A stretch of 64,000 nt of DNA. Origin: Alterluteimonas quercicellularis (GTDB lineage Bacteria > Pseudomonadota > Gammaproteobacteria > Xanthomonadales > Xanthomonadaceae). Of this stretch, positions 11,066-20,489 are shown piece after piece (the stretch's first letter is position 1; each line of letters starts with the position of its first letter). The DNA lies in the NCBI RefSeq assembly GCF_021191635.1, contig NZ_JAIWPR010000005.1, forward strand, positions 62,001 to 126,000, written 5' to 3'. Position numbers and translations under genes: made by a program. A model generated the notes under the pieces. It made no database searches. It was not told the origin of the DNA and worked only from the letters and a program-made list of their open reading frames with translations.

Positions 11066-11403
11066 CAGCCGTTCCAGCCCTGCTGCACGCCGCCCAGGAA
11101 GGTGCCCGCCAGCGAGGCGGCGAAGTTGCCGAAGTCGCCCAGGTCGCCGGCCTGCGCCAGGGCGTCGGAGGCGGCGGGCAGCAGCGCGTCGCGCGCCAGC
11201 GATTCGACCGTGTCGAAGCCGGCGTTGACGATCGGGCCGCCGATCGCCTGCGCCAGCACGCCGGAGCCCGGCAGCACCGCGTTGGCCGCGGTCGACAGGA
11301 GATTGGTGACCAGGCCCGGCGCCATGTCGAGGGCGCGGTCGAGCAGGTTGCCGGCGAAGTTGCCGGTGAGGCTGGACAGGTTGCCGGCGATCGAATCGAA
11401 CAT
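11065..11403 (-). CDS. Hypothetical small hydrophobic Gly/Ala-rich protein
   Basis: A 112-residue protein beginning MFDSIAGNLSSLTGNFAGNL, with repeated GN and amphipathic segments (DRALDMAPGLVTNLLSTAANAV, LAQAIGGPIVNAGFD) and ending GTFLGGVQQGWNG. No classical signal peptide is seen. The spacing of Gly and small residues suggests membrane-associating amphipathic helices. The family is not recognised. It is the first gene of a two-gene minus-strand unit with the 106-residue protein. It starts about 190 bases from the oppositely oriented EIIA gene, so the two transcripts diverge. A C-terminal role in secretion or bacteriocin-like activity cannot be claimed. Confidence 0.6.
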   Translation of the reverse strand: MFDSIAGNLSSLTGNFAGNLLDRALDMAPGLVTNLLSTAANAVLPGSGVLAQAIGGPIVNAGFDTVESLARDALLPAASDALAQAGDLGDFGNFAASLAGTFLGGVQQGWNG

Positions 11404-11595
11404 GGCGGGGCTCCTCGGCGACGGGGGACGGCCCCGCAGGCGCACTGTGCCGCCCGGCGCGGACCGGCCGCCACCTGGGGCGTACCCGAGGACGCGCGGG
11501 GGATGGCACGAAGGGACGTCTCCATTGTCGCGATCGTGCAACGACCGGCGCGAAACCGCTTCCTGAACGTCACGGACGTCTGCTAACGTGTGGCG

Positions 11596-11988
11596 ATGGC
11601 CGTCGGCGTCCTCCTCATCACCCATCCCGGCATCGGCACCGCGCTGCTCGCGGTGGCGCAGCGGCTGCTGGCCCGGCTGCCGCTGAAGGCGACCGCGTTC
11701 GAGGTGCCCTTCGACGCCGACCCGGACGCCCTGCTGCCGGCCGCCAGCGCTGCGCTGCGCAGCGTCGAGGGCGATGCGGGCGTGCTGGTGCTGACCGACC
11801 TCTACGGCGCCACGCCGTCGAACCTGGCCGCGCGCGTCGCCCGGCTGGGCACGCCGGTACGGCGGGTCTCGGGGCTCAGCCTGCCGATGCTGCTGCGGGT
11901 GATGAACTACCCGGAGCTCGGGCTGCAGGACATGCCGGCGGTGGCCGCCGCCGGCGCGCGTACCGGGGTGATCCATGACGAAGCCTGA
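11596..11988 (+). CDS. PTS mannose-family EIIA component
   Basis: A 130-residue EIIA-Man domain standing alone. The phosphorylated histidine is His10 in LLITHPGIG, and VLTDLYGATPSNLAARV is the second family signature. The ATG at 11596 is preferred over an in-frame GTG six bases earlier. In sugar-transporting systems this domain is fused or linked to EIIB, EIIC and EIID, none of which is nearby. The gene lies 42 bases before ptsH, which, with hprK upstream, points to a phosphorelay that regulates rather than transports sugar. The final acceptor is unknown. Confidence 0.9.
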   Translation: MAVGVLLITHPGIGTALLAVAQRLLARLPLKATAFEVPFDADPDALLPAASAALRSVEGDAGVLVLTDLYGATPSNLAARVARLGTPVRRVSGLSLPMLLRVMNYPELGLQDMPAVAAAGARTGVIHDEA

Positions 11989-12030
11989 GCGCCGCGCGCC
12001 ACAGCGGCCGGCGCGGCCGGAAGGCGGCGC

Positions 12031-12300
12031 ATGATCGAGCGCGAGCTGGTGGTCTCCAACCGCCTGGGCCTGCACGCCCGGGCCACCGCGCGCCTGGTGC
12101 AGCTGCTGTCGGGCTACAAGTGCGGCGCCACCCTGATCGCGAAGGGCCGCGAGGTGAACGCCAAGAGCATCATGGGCGTGATGCTGCTGGCCGCGGGCCC
12201 GGGCACGCCGGTGGTGCTGCGGGTCGACGGCGAGGACGAGGCGGCCGCCGCCGACGCGGTCGCCGAACTGTTCGAGCGGCGCTTCGACGAGGAGAGCTGA
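12031..12300 (+). CDS. ptsH: Phosphocarrier protein HPr
   Basis: An 89-residue HPr. His15 in NRLGLHARATA is the phosphate acceptor from enzyme I, and Ser46 in NAKSIMGVM is the HprK site. Both lie at canonical positions. It should pass phosphate to the EIIA encoded upstream. The stop overlaps the ptsI start (TGATG). Confidence 0.97.
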   Translation: MIERELVVSNRLGLHARATARLVQLLSGYKCGATLIAKGREVNAKSIMGVMLLAAGPGTPVVLRVDGEDEAAAADAVAELFERRFDEES

Positions 12301-14015
12301 TGCGCCGGGCCTTCGCCGGGCATGGCGCCTCCAGGGGCAACGCCCTGGGCCGTGCGCGGGTCCGGCTCCCCGCCGTCTTCGAGGCCTCCGAGGAACACAT
12401 CCCCGCCTCCGCGGTGGAGGCCGAGCTGGAGCGCCTGCACGCGGCGATCGCCACGGTGCGCGCGGAACTGCATGCCGCGCGCGAGCGCCTGCACGGCGCG
12501 CTGGCGCACGAGATCGGCGAGTTCCTCGACCTGCACGCCCTGCTGCTGGACGATCCCGAACTGCTGCAGGGCCTCGACGCCCTGATCCGCGAGGAACGCT
12601 GCAGCGCCGACTACGCCCTGCGCCTGCAGCGCAACCGCCTGGCCGCGGTCTTCGAGGGCATGGACGACGACTACTTCCGCAGCCGCATCGAGGACATCGA
12701 CCACGTCATCGGGCGGCTGCACGCCGCGCTGCACCGCGGCGACGCCGCGGTGCGCGGCACCGCCGGCGAGATCCTGGTGACCGACAGCGTGGCGCCCTCG
12801 GAGCTGGCGCAGCTGCAGGCCGAGGGCGTGCTGGCGGTGGTCACCTCGGGCGGCAGCCTGCTCTCGCACAGCGCGATCCTGGCCCGCAGCCTGCACCTGC
12901 CGCTGGTGGTGGGCGCGAGCGACGTGCTGCAGCACATCAACGACGGCGACGTGCTGACCGTCGACGGCACCGCCGGCCAGGTGGTCGTCTCGCCCGGCGC
13001 GGCCGACCTGCGCGCCTACCGCGCGCGCAAGCGCGAAGAGAAGCGCGAGCGCCAGCAGCTGCACCGGCTGCGCCGCGAGCCCACCCGCACCCGCGACGGC
13101 GTGGACATCCGCCTGTACGCGAACGCGGAATCGCGCCAGGACGTAGCCGAGGCGCACGCGCTCGGCGCCGCCGGGGTGGGCCTGTACCGCACCGAGTTCC
13201 TGTTCCTGCAGCGCGACCGCCTGCCCGACGAGGACGAGCAGTTCGCCGCCTACCGCGACGCGGTGCTGGGCATGACCGGGCGCATGGTGACCATCCGCAC
13301 CCTCGACCTGGGCGCCGACAAGGCCGACCGCACCGGGCTGGCCCTGCAGCACGAGCCCAACCCGGCGCTGGGCTGCCGCGGGGTGCGGCTGTCGCTGGCG
13401 CGCGGCGACGTGTTCGCCACCCAGATGCGCGCGATCGTGCGCGCCTCCGGCTACGGCCCGCTGCGCATCCTGGTGCCGATGGTGTCCCGCCGCGAGGAGA
13501 TGCAGCGGGTGGCGGCGCTGTTGCAGCGCACGCGCGAGGCGCTGCGCGCCGAGGGGCACGAGATCGCCGACGAGATCCCGCTGGGCGCGATGATCGAGGT
13601 GCCGGCCGCGGCGCTGGCGCTGCCGGGCTTCATCGACACGCTCGACTTCCTCTCGATCGGCACCAACGACCTGATCCAGTACCTGCTGGCCGCCGACCGC
13701 GACAACGACGCCCTCGGCGACCTCTACAGCCCCCTTCACCCGGCGGTGCTGCGGGTGCTGCACGACGTGATCCAGCTCGGCCGCCGCCGCGGCAAGCCGG
13801 TGGCGGTGTGCGGCGAGGTGGCGGGCGACGCGCTGTTCTCGCCGCTGCTGCTGGCGCTGGGGCTGGAGGAGTTCAGCCTGCACCCCGGCACGCTGCTGGA
13901 AGTGCGGCAGGCGATCCGCGACGCCGACCTGGCCGCGCTGCGCCGGCGCAGCGGCGCCCTGCTGCGCGCGCGCGACCGTGCCGAGATCGAGCGCTGGATG
14001 GCGCGCTGCGGCTAG
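12300..14015 (+). CDS. ptsI: PTS enzyme I (PEP-protein phosphotransferase)
   Basis: Autophosphorylates from PEP and phosphorylates HPr. The start overlaps the ptsH stop, giving 571 residues, the normal length for a plain enzyme I without GAF domain (so not PtsP). Order of parts: HPr-binding helical domain (about 30-140), active-site histidine in TSGGSLLSHSAILARSL (near 190), GLYRTEFLF, LDLGADK and LGCRGVRL. The PEP-binding barrel follows with IEVPAAAL, FLSIGTNDLIQYLLAADR and the catalytic cysteine in VAVCGEVAGD. It closes the regulatory PTS block. Confidence 0.96.
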   Translation: MRRAFAGHGASRGNALGRARVRLPAVFEASEEHIPASAVEAELERLHAAIATVRAELHAARERLHGALAHEIGEFLDLHALLLDDPELLQGLDALIREERCSADYALRLQRNRLAAVFEGMDDDYFRSRIEDIDHVIGRLHAALHRGDAAVRGTAGEILVTDSVAPSELAQLQAEGVLAVVTSGGSLLSHSAILARSLHLPLVVGASDVLQHINDGDVLTVDGTAGQVVVSPGAADLRAYRARKREEKRERQQLHRLRREPTRTRDGVDIRLYANAESRQDVAEAHALGAAGVGLYRTEFLFLQRDRLPDEDEQFAAYRDAVLGMTGRMVTIRTLDLGADKADRTGLALQHEPNPALGCRGVRLSLARGDVFATQMRAIVRASGYGPLRILVPMVSRREEMQRVAALLQRTREALRAEGHEIADEIPLGAMIEVPAAALALPGFIDTLDFLSIGTNDLIQYLLAADRDNDALGDLYSPLHPAVLRVLHDVIQLGRRRGKPVAVCGEVAGDALFSPLLLALGLEEFSLHPGTLLEVRQAIRDADLAALRRRSGALLRARDRAEIERWMARCG

Positions 14016-14164
14016 GGCCTGCTAACGCCAAGGGCCCTGGCGGCGGGCGCACCCGGCGGTCCGTCGCCCGGTCGAGATGGGCAGCGCCGGCGGCTCGGGC
14101 GATAATGCACGGATGAACGCCTGACCTGTCGCGCCTCACGGGCACGACGCCGCCGGAAGCTCCC

Positions 14165-15526
14165 ATGGCCGAGATCGCCCGCCACGACAAGACCGCGCGC
14201 CAGCTGCGTCTGCTCTCCGACGCGCTCGACAGCGGCCGCCTGGGCCCGGTGCGCCGGCTGGTGCACACGCTGTCCCCGGCCGAGATCGGCAACCTGCTCG
14301 AATCGCTGCCGCACGACAAGCGCATGGTCGTGTGGGGGCTGGTCGATCCCGACGACGACGGCGAGGTGCTGGTCCACGTCGGCGACGAGGTGCGCGAGAG
14401 CCTGATCGCGGACATGGACCCGGACGAGCTGGTCGCCGCGGTCGAGGACCTCGACATCGACGACCTCGCCGACCTGGTCGAGGACCTGCCGGACACGGTC
14501 ATCGACGAAGTGCTGAAGTCGATGGACCGCGACCACCGCGAGCGGCTGGAGCAGGCGCTCTCCTACGAGGAGGACACCGCCGGCCGCCTGATGAACCCGG
14601 ACGTGGTGACCGTGCGCGCCGACACCACCGTGGACGTGGTGCTGCGCTTCCTGCGCCTCAGGGGCGAGCTGCCCGAGCAGACCGACCACCTGTACGTGGT
14701 CAACCGACGCCACCAGCTGCTGGGCTGGGTGGCGCTGCAGGACCTGGTCACCCGCGAGCCCGGCACCCCGCTCAACCAGCTGATCGACGATTCGCTGACC
14801 GCGATCCACGTCTCCGAGTCGGCGCAGGAGGTGGCGCGGCAGTTCTCCGACCACGACTGGGTCTCGGCGCCGGTGGTCGGCGACGGCAACGTGCTGCTGG
14901 GCCGTATCACCGTCGACGACGTGGTCGACATCATCCGCGAGCAGGCCGAGCACCAGGCGCTGGGCGCCGCCGGCCTGGACGAGGACGAGGACCTGTTCTC
15001 GCCGATCCGCCGCGCGGTGCGCGGCCGCGTGGTCTGGCTGGGGGTCAACCTGATCACCGCCTTCCTGGCCGCGTCGGTGATCGGCCAGTTCGAGGCGACC
15101 ATCGAGCGCATCGTGGCGCTGGCGGTGCTGATGCCGATCGTGGCCGGCATCGGCGGCAACGCCGCGGTGCAGGTGCTGACGCTGATGGTGCGCGGCCTGG
15201 CGCTGGGCCAGGTGGGCGCCAGCAACGCCCGCATCCTGCTGTGGAAGGAGATCCGGGTCGCGCTCATCAACGGCCTGCTGATCGGCGGGCTGGTCGGCCT
15301 GGTCGCGCTGGCCTGGTTCCGCGACTGGGACCTGTCGCTGGTGATCGCCGCCGCGCTGGTCATCAACCTGTGCTCGGCCGCGCTCGCCGGCGTGCTGGTG
15401 CCGCTGGCGATGAAGCGCATGCGCATCGACCCGGCGGTGGCCGGCACCGTGGTGGTCACCGCGGTGACCGACGTGATGGGCTTCTTCAGTTTCCTCGGCC
15501 TGGCGACGCTGATCCTGCTGCGCTGA
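14165..15526 (+). CDS. mgtE: Magnesium transporter MgtE
   Basis: A Mg2+ channel of 453 residues. It has an acidic N-domain (about 1-130, with repeats such as DDLADLVEDLPDTVIDEVL), two CBS domains (about 135-260, including the AGRLMNPDVVTV entry motif) and a C-terminal pore region of five hydrophobic helices (about 290-453). Pore signatures are GGNAAVQVLTLMVRGLALG and PLAMKRMRIDPAVAG. In characterised MgtE the cytosolic domains close the pore when Mg2+ is high. A GATAAT box at 14101-14106 could be a -10 element. Not linked functionally to its neighbours. Confidence 0.94.
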   Translation: MAEIARHDKTARQLRLLSDALDSGRLGPVRRLVHTLSPAEIGNLLESLPHDKRMVVWGLVDPDDDGEVLVHVGDEVRESLIADMDPDELVAAVEDLDIDDLADLVEDLPDTVIDEVLKSMDRDHRERLEQALSYEEDTAGRLMNPDVVTVRADTTVDVVLRFLRLRGELPEQTDHLYVVNRRHQLLGWVALQDLVTREPGTPLNQLIDDSLTAIHVSESAQEVARQFSDHDWVSAPVVGDGNVLLGRITVDDVVDIIREQAEHQALGAAGLDEDEDLFSPIRRAVRGRVVWLGVNLITAFLAASVIGQFEATIERIVALAVLMPIVAGIGGNAAVQVLTLMVRGLALGQVGASNARILLWKEIRVALINGLLIGGLVGLVALAWFRDWDLSLVIAAALVINLCSAALAGVLVPLAMKRMRIDPAVAGTVVVTAVTDVMGFFSFLGLATLILLR

Positions 15527-15560
15527 GCTGCCCGGCGCAGTCCGGCGACGCGTCGACCCG

Positions 15561-15600
15561 CCGGCATCGCGGCGCCCGGCATCGCGGCGCCCGGCATCGC
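15561..15600. repeat. 15-bp tandem repeat, about 2.7 copies
   Basis: The unit CCGGCATCGCGGCGC occurs at 15561 and 15576, and a third copy starting at 15591 runs straight into a REP element at 15597. It lies in the gap between mgtE and the lipoprotein esterase and could be a slippage-prone site. Confidence 0.7.
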
Positions 15601-15618
15601 GCGCGAGCGCGCTCCTAC
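15597..15618 (-). repeat. REP-like element, single inverse copy
   Basis: One 22-base copy reading as the complement of GTAGGAGCGCGCTCGCG, directly joined to the 15-bp tandem repeat, about 70 bases after the mgtE stop. Confidence 0.75.
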
Positions 15619-15679
15619 AGGCAGCACGCGCCGCGTGCCGGGACTGGCCCGCGTGCCGCACGTCGGGCATGCTGCACGC

Positions 15680-16534
15680 ATGCATCCGATCCCCGTTCCG
15701 CCGGCGCGCACGCGCGTCCCGGCCCCGCGCCGCCCGCTGCGATGGGCCGCGCTGCTGATCCTGGGCCTGCTCATGTCCGCCTGCGCCACATCGCCGGCCC
15801 CGTCCACGGGCAGCTTCGTCCAGCGCACCCTCGAGCTCGACGGCCGCGCCCACGCCTACCAGGTGTTCGTGCCCGCCGGCCGCCGCAGCCGCGACGGCAC
15901 GCCGGTGATCCTGTTCCTGCACGGCTCGGGCGAGCGCGGCGACGACGGCGACAAGCCGACCCTGGTCGGCCTGGGCCCGTACCTGCGGCAGCACGCCGAC
16001 GACTTCCCCGCGCTGGTGGTGTTCCCGCAGGCGGCCGCGGACACCGAATGGAGCGACGGCGCGCCGGTCGCGCTGGCCGCGCTGGAGGCCGCCACGCGCG
16101 AGTTCGGCGGCGACCGCGAGCGCACCTACCTCACCGGCATCTCGATGGGCGGCTACGGCACCTGGGAACTGGCGCTGGCCGAGCCCGGGCGCTTCGCCGC
16201 GCTGGTGCCGGTGTGCGGCGGCATGACCCCGCCCTACCCGGGCCGCCCCACGCTGCGCGTGTACGCGGTGGCCGATGCCGCCGACCCCTACGCGGCCACC
16301 GCGCAGCGCCTGCACGCGATCCCGACCTGGCTCTTCCACGGCGCGCGCGACGACCTGGTGCGCCCGGAGCAGTCGCGGCGCATGGTCGCGGCGCTGGAGG
16401 CGGCCGGCGCGCGCGACGTGCGCTACACCGAGTTCCCCGACGCCAACCACAACAGCTGGGACCCGGCCTACGCCACCCCGGCGCTGTGGGACTGGCTGTT
16501 CGCGCAGCGGCTGGACCGCGCCGCGAACCGGTAG
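15680..16534 (+). CDS. Alpha/beta-hydrolase (polyhydroxybutyrate depolymerase-like) lipoprotein
   Basis: A 284-residue esterase-like protein. From the ATG at 15680 a signal peptide runs to a near-canonical lipobox (LLMSAC, Cys35), so it should be a lipid-anchored envelope protein. The hydrolase core shows FLHGSGERGDDG (oxyanion region), the nucleophile elbow GISMGGYG (Ser155), a late acid in RDDLVRPEQ and the histidine of DANHNSWD. This is the pattern of secreted phospholipase/depolymerase-like carboxylesterases with an unknown substrate. The UAG stop is supplied by a REP element that begins one base earlier. Confidence 0.8.
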   Translation: MHPIPVPPARTRVPAPRRPLRWAALLILGLLMSACATSPAPSTGSFVQRTLELDGRAHAYQVFVPAGRRSRDGTPVILFLHGSGERGDDGDKPTLVGLGPYLRQHADDFPALVVFPQAAADTEWSDGAPVALAALEAATREFGGDRERTYLTGISMGGYGTWELALAEPGRFAALVPVCGGMTPPYPGRPTLRVYAVADAADPYAATAQRLHAIPTWLFHGARDDLVRPEQSRRMVAALEAAGARDVRYTEFPDANHNSWDPAYATPALWDWLFAQRLDRAANR

Positions 16535-16682
16535 GAGCGCGCTCGCGCGCGACCGGGCCAGGTGCCGCCGGACCTGCGGCAGAAGAAGAACGCGTCCCCA
16601 CGCGCGGACGCAGGTGAAGGGCGGCTGGCACCGCTTCTTTCAGCTCTCGCAGGAAAGCTGTCGCGCGCCAGCGCGCTCCTAC
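16531..16682. repeat. REP-like inverted pair between the esterase and pyrB
   Basis: Direct copy at 16531-16552 (containing the esterase stop codon) and inverse copy at 16661-16682 with one changed base (GCGCGCCAGC). They flank a 108-base spacer in a convergent intergenic region and could form a terminator stem. Confidence 0.75.
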
Positions 16683-16713
16683 CGGGCTGCGCCGATGACC
16701 GCCCGTCGCGCGC

Positions 16714-17664
16714 TTAGCAGCCCGCCGGCCGATCGCCCAGCAGCCCCTCCAGCACCGCCGCGCGCACCGCGACGCCGTTGGCGACCTGGCGCAGGATCAG
16801 CGACTGCGGGCCGTCGGCCACCTCGTCGTCGATCTCGACGCCGCGGTTCATCGGACCGGGATGCAGCACCACCGCGTCCGGCGCGGCCAGGCGCAGGCGC
16901 GCGGCGGTCAGGCCGTACTCGGCGTGGTAGGCCTCCAGCGAGGGCACCAGCCCCTCCTCCATGCGCTCGCGCTGCAGGCGCAGCATCATCACCGCGTCGA
17001 CGCCCTCCAGGGCGGCATCGAAGTCGTCGTAGCTCTCGACGCCGTCCAGCGTCGCGTCGTCGGGCAGCAACGAGGCCGGCGCGCAGGCGCGGACCTCGCC
17101 GACACCCAGCGTCCGCAGCGCGTGCAGGTCGGAGCGCGCCACCCGCGAATGGCGGATGTCGCCGACAACGACCACACGCAGCGCGGAGAAGTCCACGCCC
17201 TTGGCCTGGCGCAGCGTGAGCATGTCGAGCAGGCCCTGGGTGGGATGGGCATGGCGGCCGTCGCCGGCGTTGACCAGCGCGGTGCCGGGCGCCGCGGCCG
17301 CGGCCAGTGCGTCGACCGCGCCGTTGTCGGCGTGGCGCACCACAAAGCCGTGCACGCCCATCGCCTCGATGTTCTTCAGGGTGTCGCGCGCGGTCTCGCC
17401 CTTGGTGGTGGACGAGGTGGAGGCGTCGAAGTTCAGCACGTCCGCACCGAGCCGCTGCGCGGCGCGCTGGAAGCTCATGCGCGTGCGCGTGGACGGCTCG
17501 AAGAACAGCGTGCACACCGCGCGCCCGGCCAGCGGGGCCGAGTCGACGCCGCGCTCGGCGATCGCCTGCGCGCGCTCCAGCAGCCGCTCCAGGACCGCCC
17601 GCGGCAGGCCCTCGAGGGTGAGCAGGTGGCGCAGGCGGCCTTCGGCATCGAGCTGTTCGGTCAT
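16714..17664 (-). CDS. pyrB: Aspartate carbamoyltransferase catalytic subunit
   Basis: Joins carbamoyl phosphate and aspartate in pyrimidine synthesis. It is 316 residues. Carbamoyl-phosphate contacts are FEPSTRTRMSF (about 51-61) and HPTQGLLDMLTL; aspartate-side contacts include RLQRERM and HPGPMNRG. The STTKGETARDT stretch is the 80s-loop region. No pyrI regulatory gene or inactive dihydroorotase partner lies beside it. It starts 50 bases from the end of ruvX on the same strand. No leader or riboswitch is evident. Confidence 0.96.
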   Translation of the reverse strand: MTEQLDAEGRLRHLLTLEGLPRAVLERLLERAQAIAERGVDSAPLAGRAVCTLFFEPSTRTRMSFQRAAQRLGADVLNFDASTSSTTKGETARDTLKNIEAMGVHGFVVRHADNGAVDALAAAAAPGTALVNAGDGRHAHPTQGLLDMLTLRQAKGVDFSALRVVVVGDIRHSRVARSDLHALRTLGVGEVRACAPASLLPDDATLDGVESYDDFDAALEGVDAVMMLRLQRERMEEGLVPSLEAYHAEYGLTAARLRLAAPDAVVLHPGPMNRGVEIDDEVADGPQSLILRQVANGVAVRAAVLEGLLGDRPAGC

Positions 17665-17713
17665 GGCGTCGGGAATCTCGGGCGCGGCGCGGGCCGCGGC
17701 GGTGGGGGAAAGG

Positions 17714-18172
17714 TCAGACCGGGACGGCGTCGTCGGGCGCGGCCAGCCAGCGCTCGACGATGATCGCCGCGGCCACGGCGTCGAGCGCGGCGGCGTCGCG
17801 GCGGCGGCGGCGTCCCTGCGCGCGCTCGTCGGCGAAGCGCTGCGCGGCCTCGATCGAACTGGCGCGCTCGTCCATCAGCAGCACGGGCAGGCCGTAGCGG
17901 GCGCGCAGTTCGCGGGCGAAGCCGTGGGCGCGGCGGCGGATAGGCTGGTCGCCGCCGTCGAGGGTCATCGGGTCGCCGACGATGATCCCGTCCGGCTTCC
18001 ATTCCTCGCGCAGGCGGTCGATGGCGCGCCAGTCCGGCAGGTCGTCGTGGACGTCGATCACCGCCAGCGCGCGCGCGCCATGGCCGAACCGGCTGCCCAC
18101 CGCCACGCCGATCCGCCGCGCGCCGACGTCGAAGCCGAACACGGTGCCGTCGGGGCGGATGGCCGGGGTCAT
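17714..18172 (-). CDS. ruvX: Holliday junction resolvase-like RuvX (YqgF)
   Basis: A 152-residue RNase H-fold protein. It shows [15 protein letters not shown] (first catalytic Asp), [21 protein letters not shown] (Glu) and a late [14 protein letters not shown] (Asp). YqgF proteins are known to act in pre-16S rRNA 5'-end maturation, and a junction resolvase role has been proposed. The start overlaps the end of yqgE by four bases, the same pair as in enterobacteria. Confidence 0.92.
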   Translation of the reverse strand: MTPAIRPDGTVFGFDVGARRIGVAVGSRFGHGARALAVIDVHDDLPDWRAIDRLREEWKPDGIIVGDPMTLDGGDQPIRRRAHGFARELRARYGLPVLLMDERASSIEAAQRFADERAQGRRRRRDAAALDAVAAAIIVERWLAAPDDAVPV

Positions 18173-18735
18173 GCGTGGCCCGCGTAGTCCGCCATGCGCT
18201 GCATGTCGACGCCGATGCGGCCGGCGGCCGCCTCCCAGCGCGCGTCCAGCGGCAGCGCGAACAGCAGCTCGGCGTCCGACGGCGCGGTGAGCCAGGCGTT
18301 CTCGGTCAGCTCGTGCTCCAGCTGGCCGGCGCCCCAGCCCGCGCAGCCCAGCGCCACGGCGATGCGCTGCGGGCCGTCGCCGCGCGCGATCGCCTCGAGC
18401 ACGTCGCGCGAGGTGGTGACGAACAGGTCGTCGGCGATGCGCAGGCTCGAATCCCAGCCCTGTTCGCCGTCGTGCAGCACGAAGCCGCGCTCGGGATGCA
18501 CCGGCCCGCCGGCGAGCACCGGCTGCGCACGCAGCAGGGCGTCGCCGCCCTCGATGCCCATCTGCTCCAGCACGTCGCCCAGGGTGTACTCGGAGACCCG
18601 GTTGACGATCACGCCCATCGCGCCGTCGGCGTCGTGCTGGCAGATCAGCGCGACGCTGCGGGCGAAGTGCGGGTCGGACAGCGCCGGCAGCGCGATCAGC
18701 AGTTGGTTGGCGAGCGGAGTGGGATCGGGCGGCAT
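18169..18735 (-). CDS. YqgE/AlgH family protein
   Basis: A 188-residue DUF179 protein. Typical segments are [46 protein letters not shown] and [15 protein letters not shown]. The fold is known but the biochemical function is not; Pseudomonas AlgH affects alginate output. It overlaps the ruvX start (ATGA), so the two are co-translated. The ATG at 18735 is the first start and gives the usual length. Confidence 0.92.
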   Translation of the reverse strand: MPPDPTPLANQLLIALPALSDPHFARSVALICQHDADGAMGVIVNRVSEYTLGDVLEQMGIEGGDALLRAQPVLAGGPVHPERGFVLHDGEQGWDSSLRIADDLFVTTSRDVLEAIARGDGPQRIAVALGCAGWGAGQLEHELTENAWLTAPSDAELLFALPLDARWEAAAGRIGVDMQRMADYAGHA

Positions 18736-18954
18736 GCGGTCATTCTAGAACGTGCCGTGCATTTTGGAGCGCATCGTCCGCGTGCGGGCGGTGCCCCGAA
18801 GGGGTGGCACGCGCTGCCCGCAACGCCCACGGCCCAGGCGGGCAGCGCCTCCCCGGACGTCCGGCGTCGCGACGCGGTCTGCACGGCCGGCGGCCAGACC
18901 GCGCGGCCGCTGCGCAGGCGAAGCCGCCCGCGCCGGCGCGCCGGGCCCGCCGGC

Positions 18955-19413
18955 TCAGCGCAGGCCGAACTGCAATTCGTCGGGCGTGGCCAGGCGCACG
19001 TCCACCACCTCGACCTCGGCGACGAAGGTCCGGCCGGCCAGCGGGTGGTTGCCGTCCACGGTGATGGTGTCGCCCTCGATGGCGGTGACCACCACCTCCA
19101 GCGGGCCCTTGGCGGTCTCCGCCTTCAGCTTCTGGCCGACCACCGGCTCGGCGGACGCCTGCAGGGTCTCGCGCGGCACCGACTGCACCAGGGCGTCGTG
19201 GCGCGGCCCGAAGCCGCGCTCGGGCGGCACCGAAACCTCGAAGCGGTCGCCGGGCGAGCGGCCCTCCAGCGCCTCCTCCAGGCCCGGCACCACCGTGCCG
19301 GTGCCGTGCAGGTACACCAGCGGACGGTGGCCGTGGGTGCTGGTGATCTGTTGGCCGGCCTCGTCCCTCAGCGTGAAGTGGACGGTGCCGACCCGGCGAT
19401 AGGCGATTTCCAT
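18955..19413 (-). CDS. FKBP-type peptidyl-prolyl isomerase (SlyD-like)
   Basis: A 152-residue protein starting at MEIAYRRVG; an upstream in-frame start adds 26 unlikely residues. The FKBP core with an inserted flap is visible: LVYLHGTGTVVPGLEEALEG, GDRFEVSVPPERGFGPRHD, then the insert-in-flap and DGNHPLAGRTFVAEVEVVDV. It lacks the C-terminal His/Cys metal-binding tail of E. coli SlyD and ends ELQFGLR, so it is closer to FkpB/SlpA-like or tail-less SlyD proteins. The product should act as a cytoplasmic folding helper or chaperone. Confidence 0.88.
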   Translation of the reverse strand: MEIAYRRVGTVHFTLRDEAGQQITSTHGHRPLVYLHGTGTVVPGLEEALEGRSPGDRFEVSVPPERGFGPRHDALVQSVPRETLQASAEPVVGQKLKAETAKGPLEVVVTAIEGDTITVDGNHPLAGRTFVAEVEVVDVRLATPDELQFGLR

Positions 19414-19486
19414 GGACCTGCCTGCGGAAGGGGCTGGCCCGAATCTTTGCGCGAGCGCGGCCGGCGGCGCAAGCGGGCGCGGACAG

Positions 19487-19515
19487 CGCAACGCCGGGCG
19501 GGGCCCGGCGTTGCG
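19487..19515 (-). terminator. Perfect 13-bp-stem hairpin after superoxide dismutase
   Basis: CGCAACGCCGGGC and its exact complement flank a GGG loop, starting 28 bases beyond the sod stop on the minus strand. No T-run follows, but the stem is very stable and well placed to end the sod transcript. Confidence 0.6.
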
Positions 19516-19542
19516 GAACGCGTCACGGAAGGAAGGCGTCGA

Positions 19543-20163
<621 letters not shown>

Positions 20164-20489
20164 CGGTGGTTTCCAGTCAGGGTCTGAACAGGGCACCCAT
20201 TGTGCCGCGCGCGGGGTAAAAAATGGATCAACCGCTCCGCACACTGCTTTCCAGGCAACCTCGACCGCGGTCCAGATTGCGCAGCGGCGGCCGGACGCGG
20301 GGGAGCCGGCGCCTTGCGCGACCGCGAGGACCCCCGGCACCGCGCGCCTGCTCCGGCCGGGCGTCCGCCCCGCCGCCCCATGGGCCTTCGCCGGCGGGCG
20401 TCGACGCGAGCGCGACGCGCGGTTAACGTTCCGGCGCCGGGTCCGCACGCCGCCGGTCCCACGCCTGCGCTTTCCCGAGGACATCCGCC
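20164..20489. other. Divergent intergenic region, sod / VOC
   Basis: A 326-base gap between two divergent genes. It should hold both promoters, but I see no convincing -35/-10 pair, no repeat and no protein-coding pattern. A short A-run (GGTAAAAAATGG near 20215) lies in the sod leader. Confidence 0.5.

Noticed and set aside
18736-18954. Possible small gene between the FKBP and yqgE genes
   Set aside because: Frames there lack a family pattern, and the stretch is a plain intergenic region of about 220 bases.
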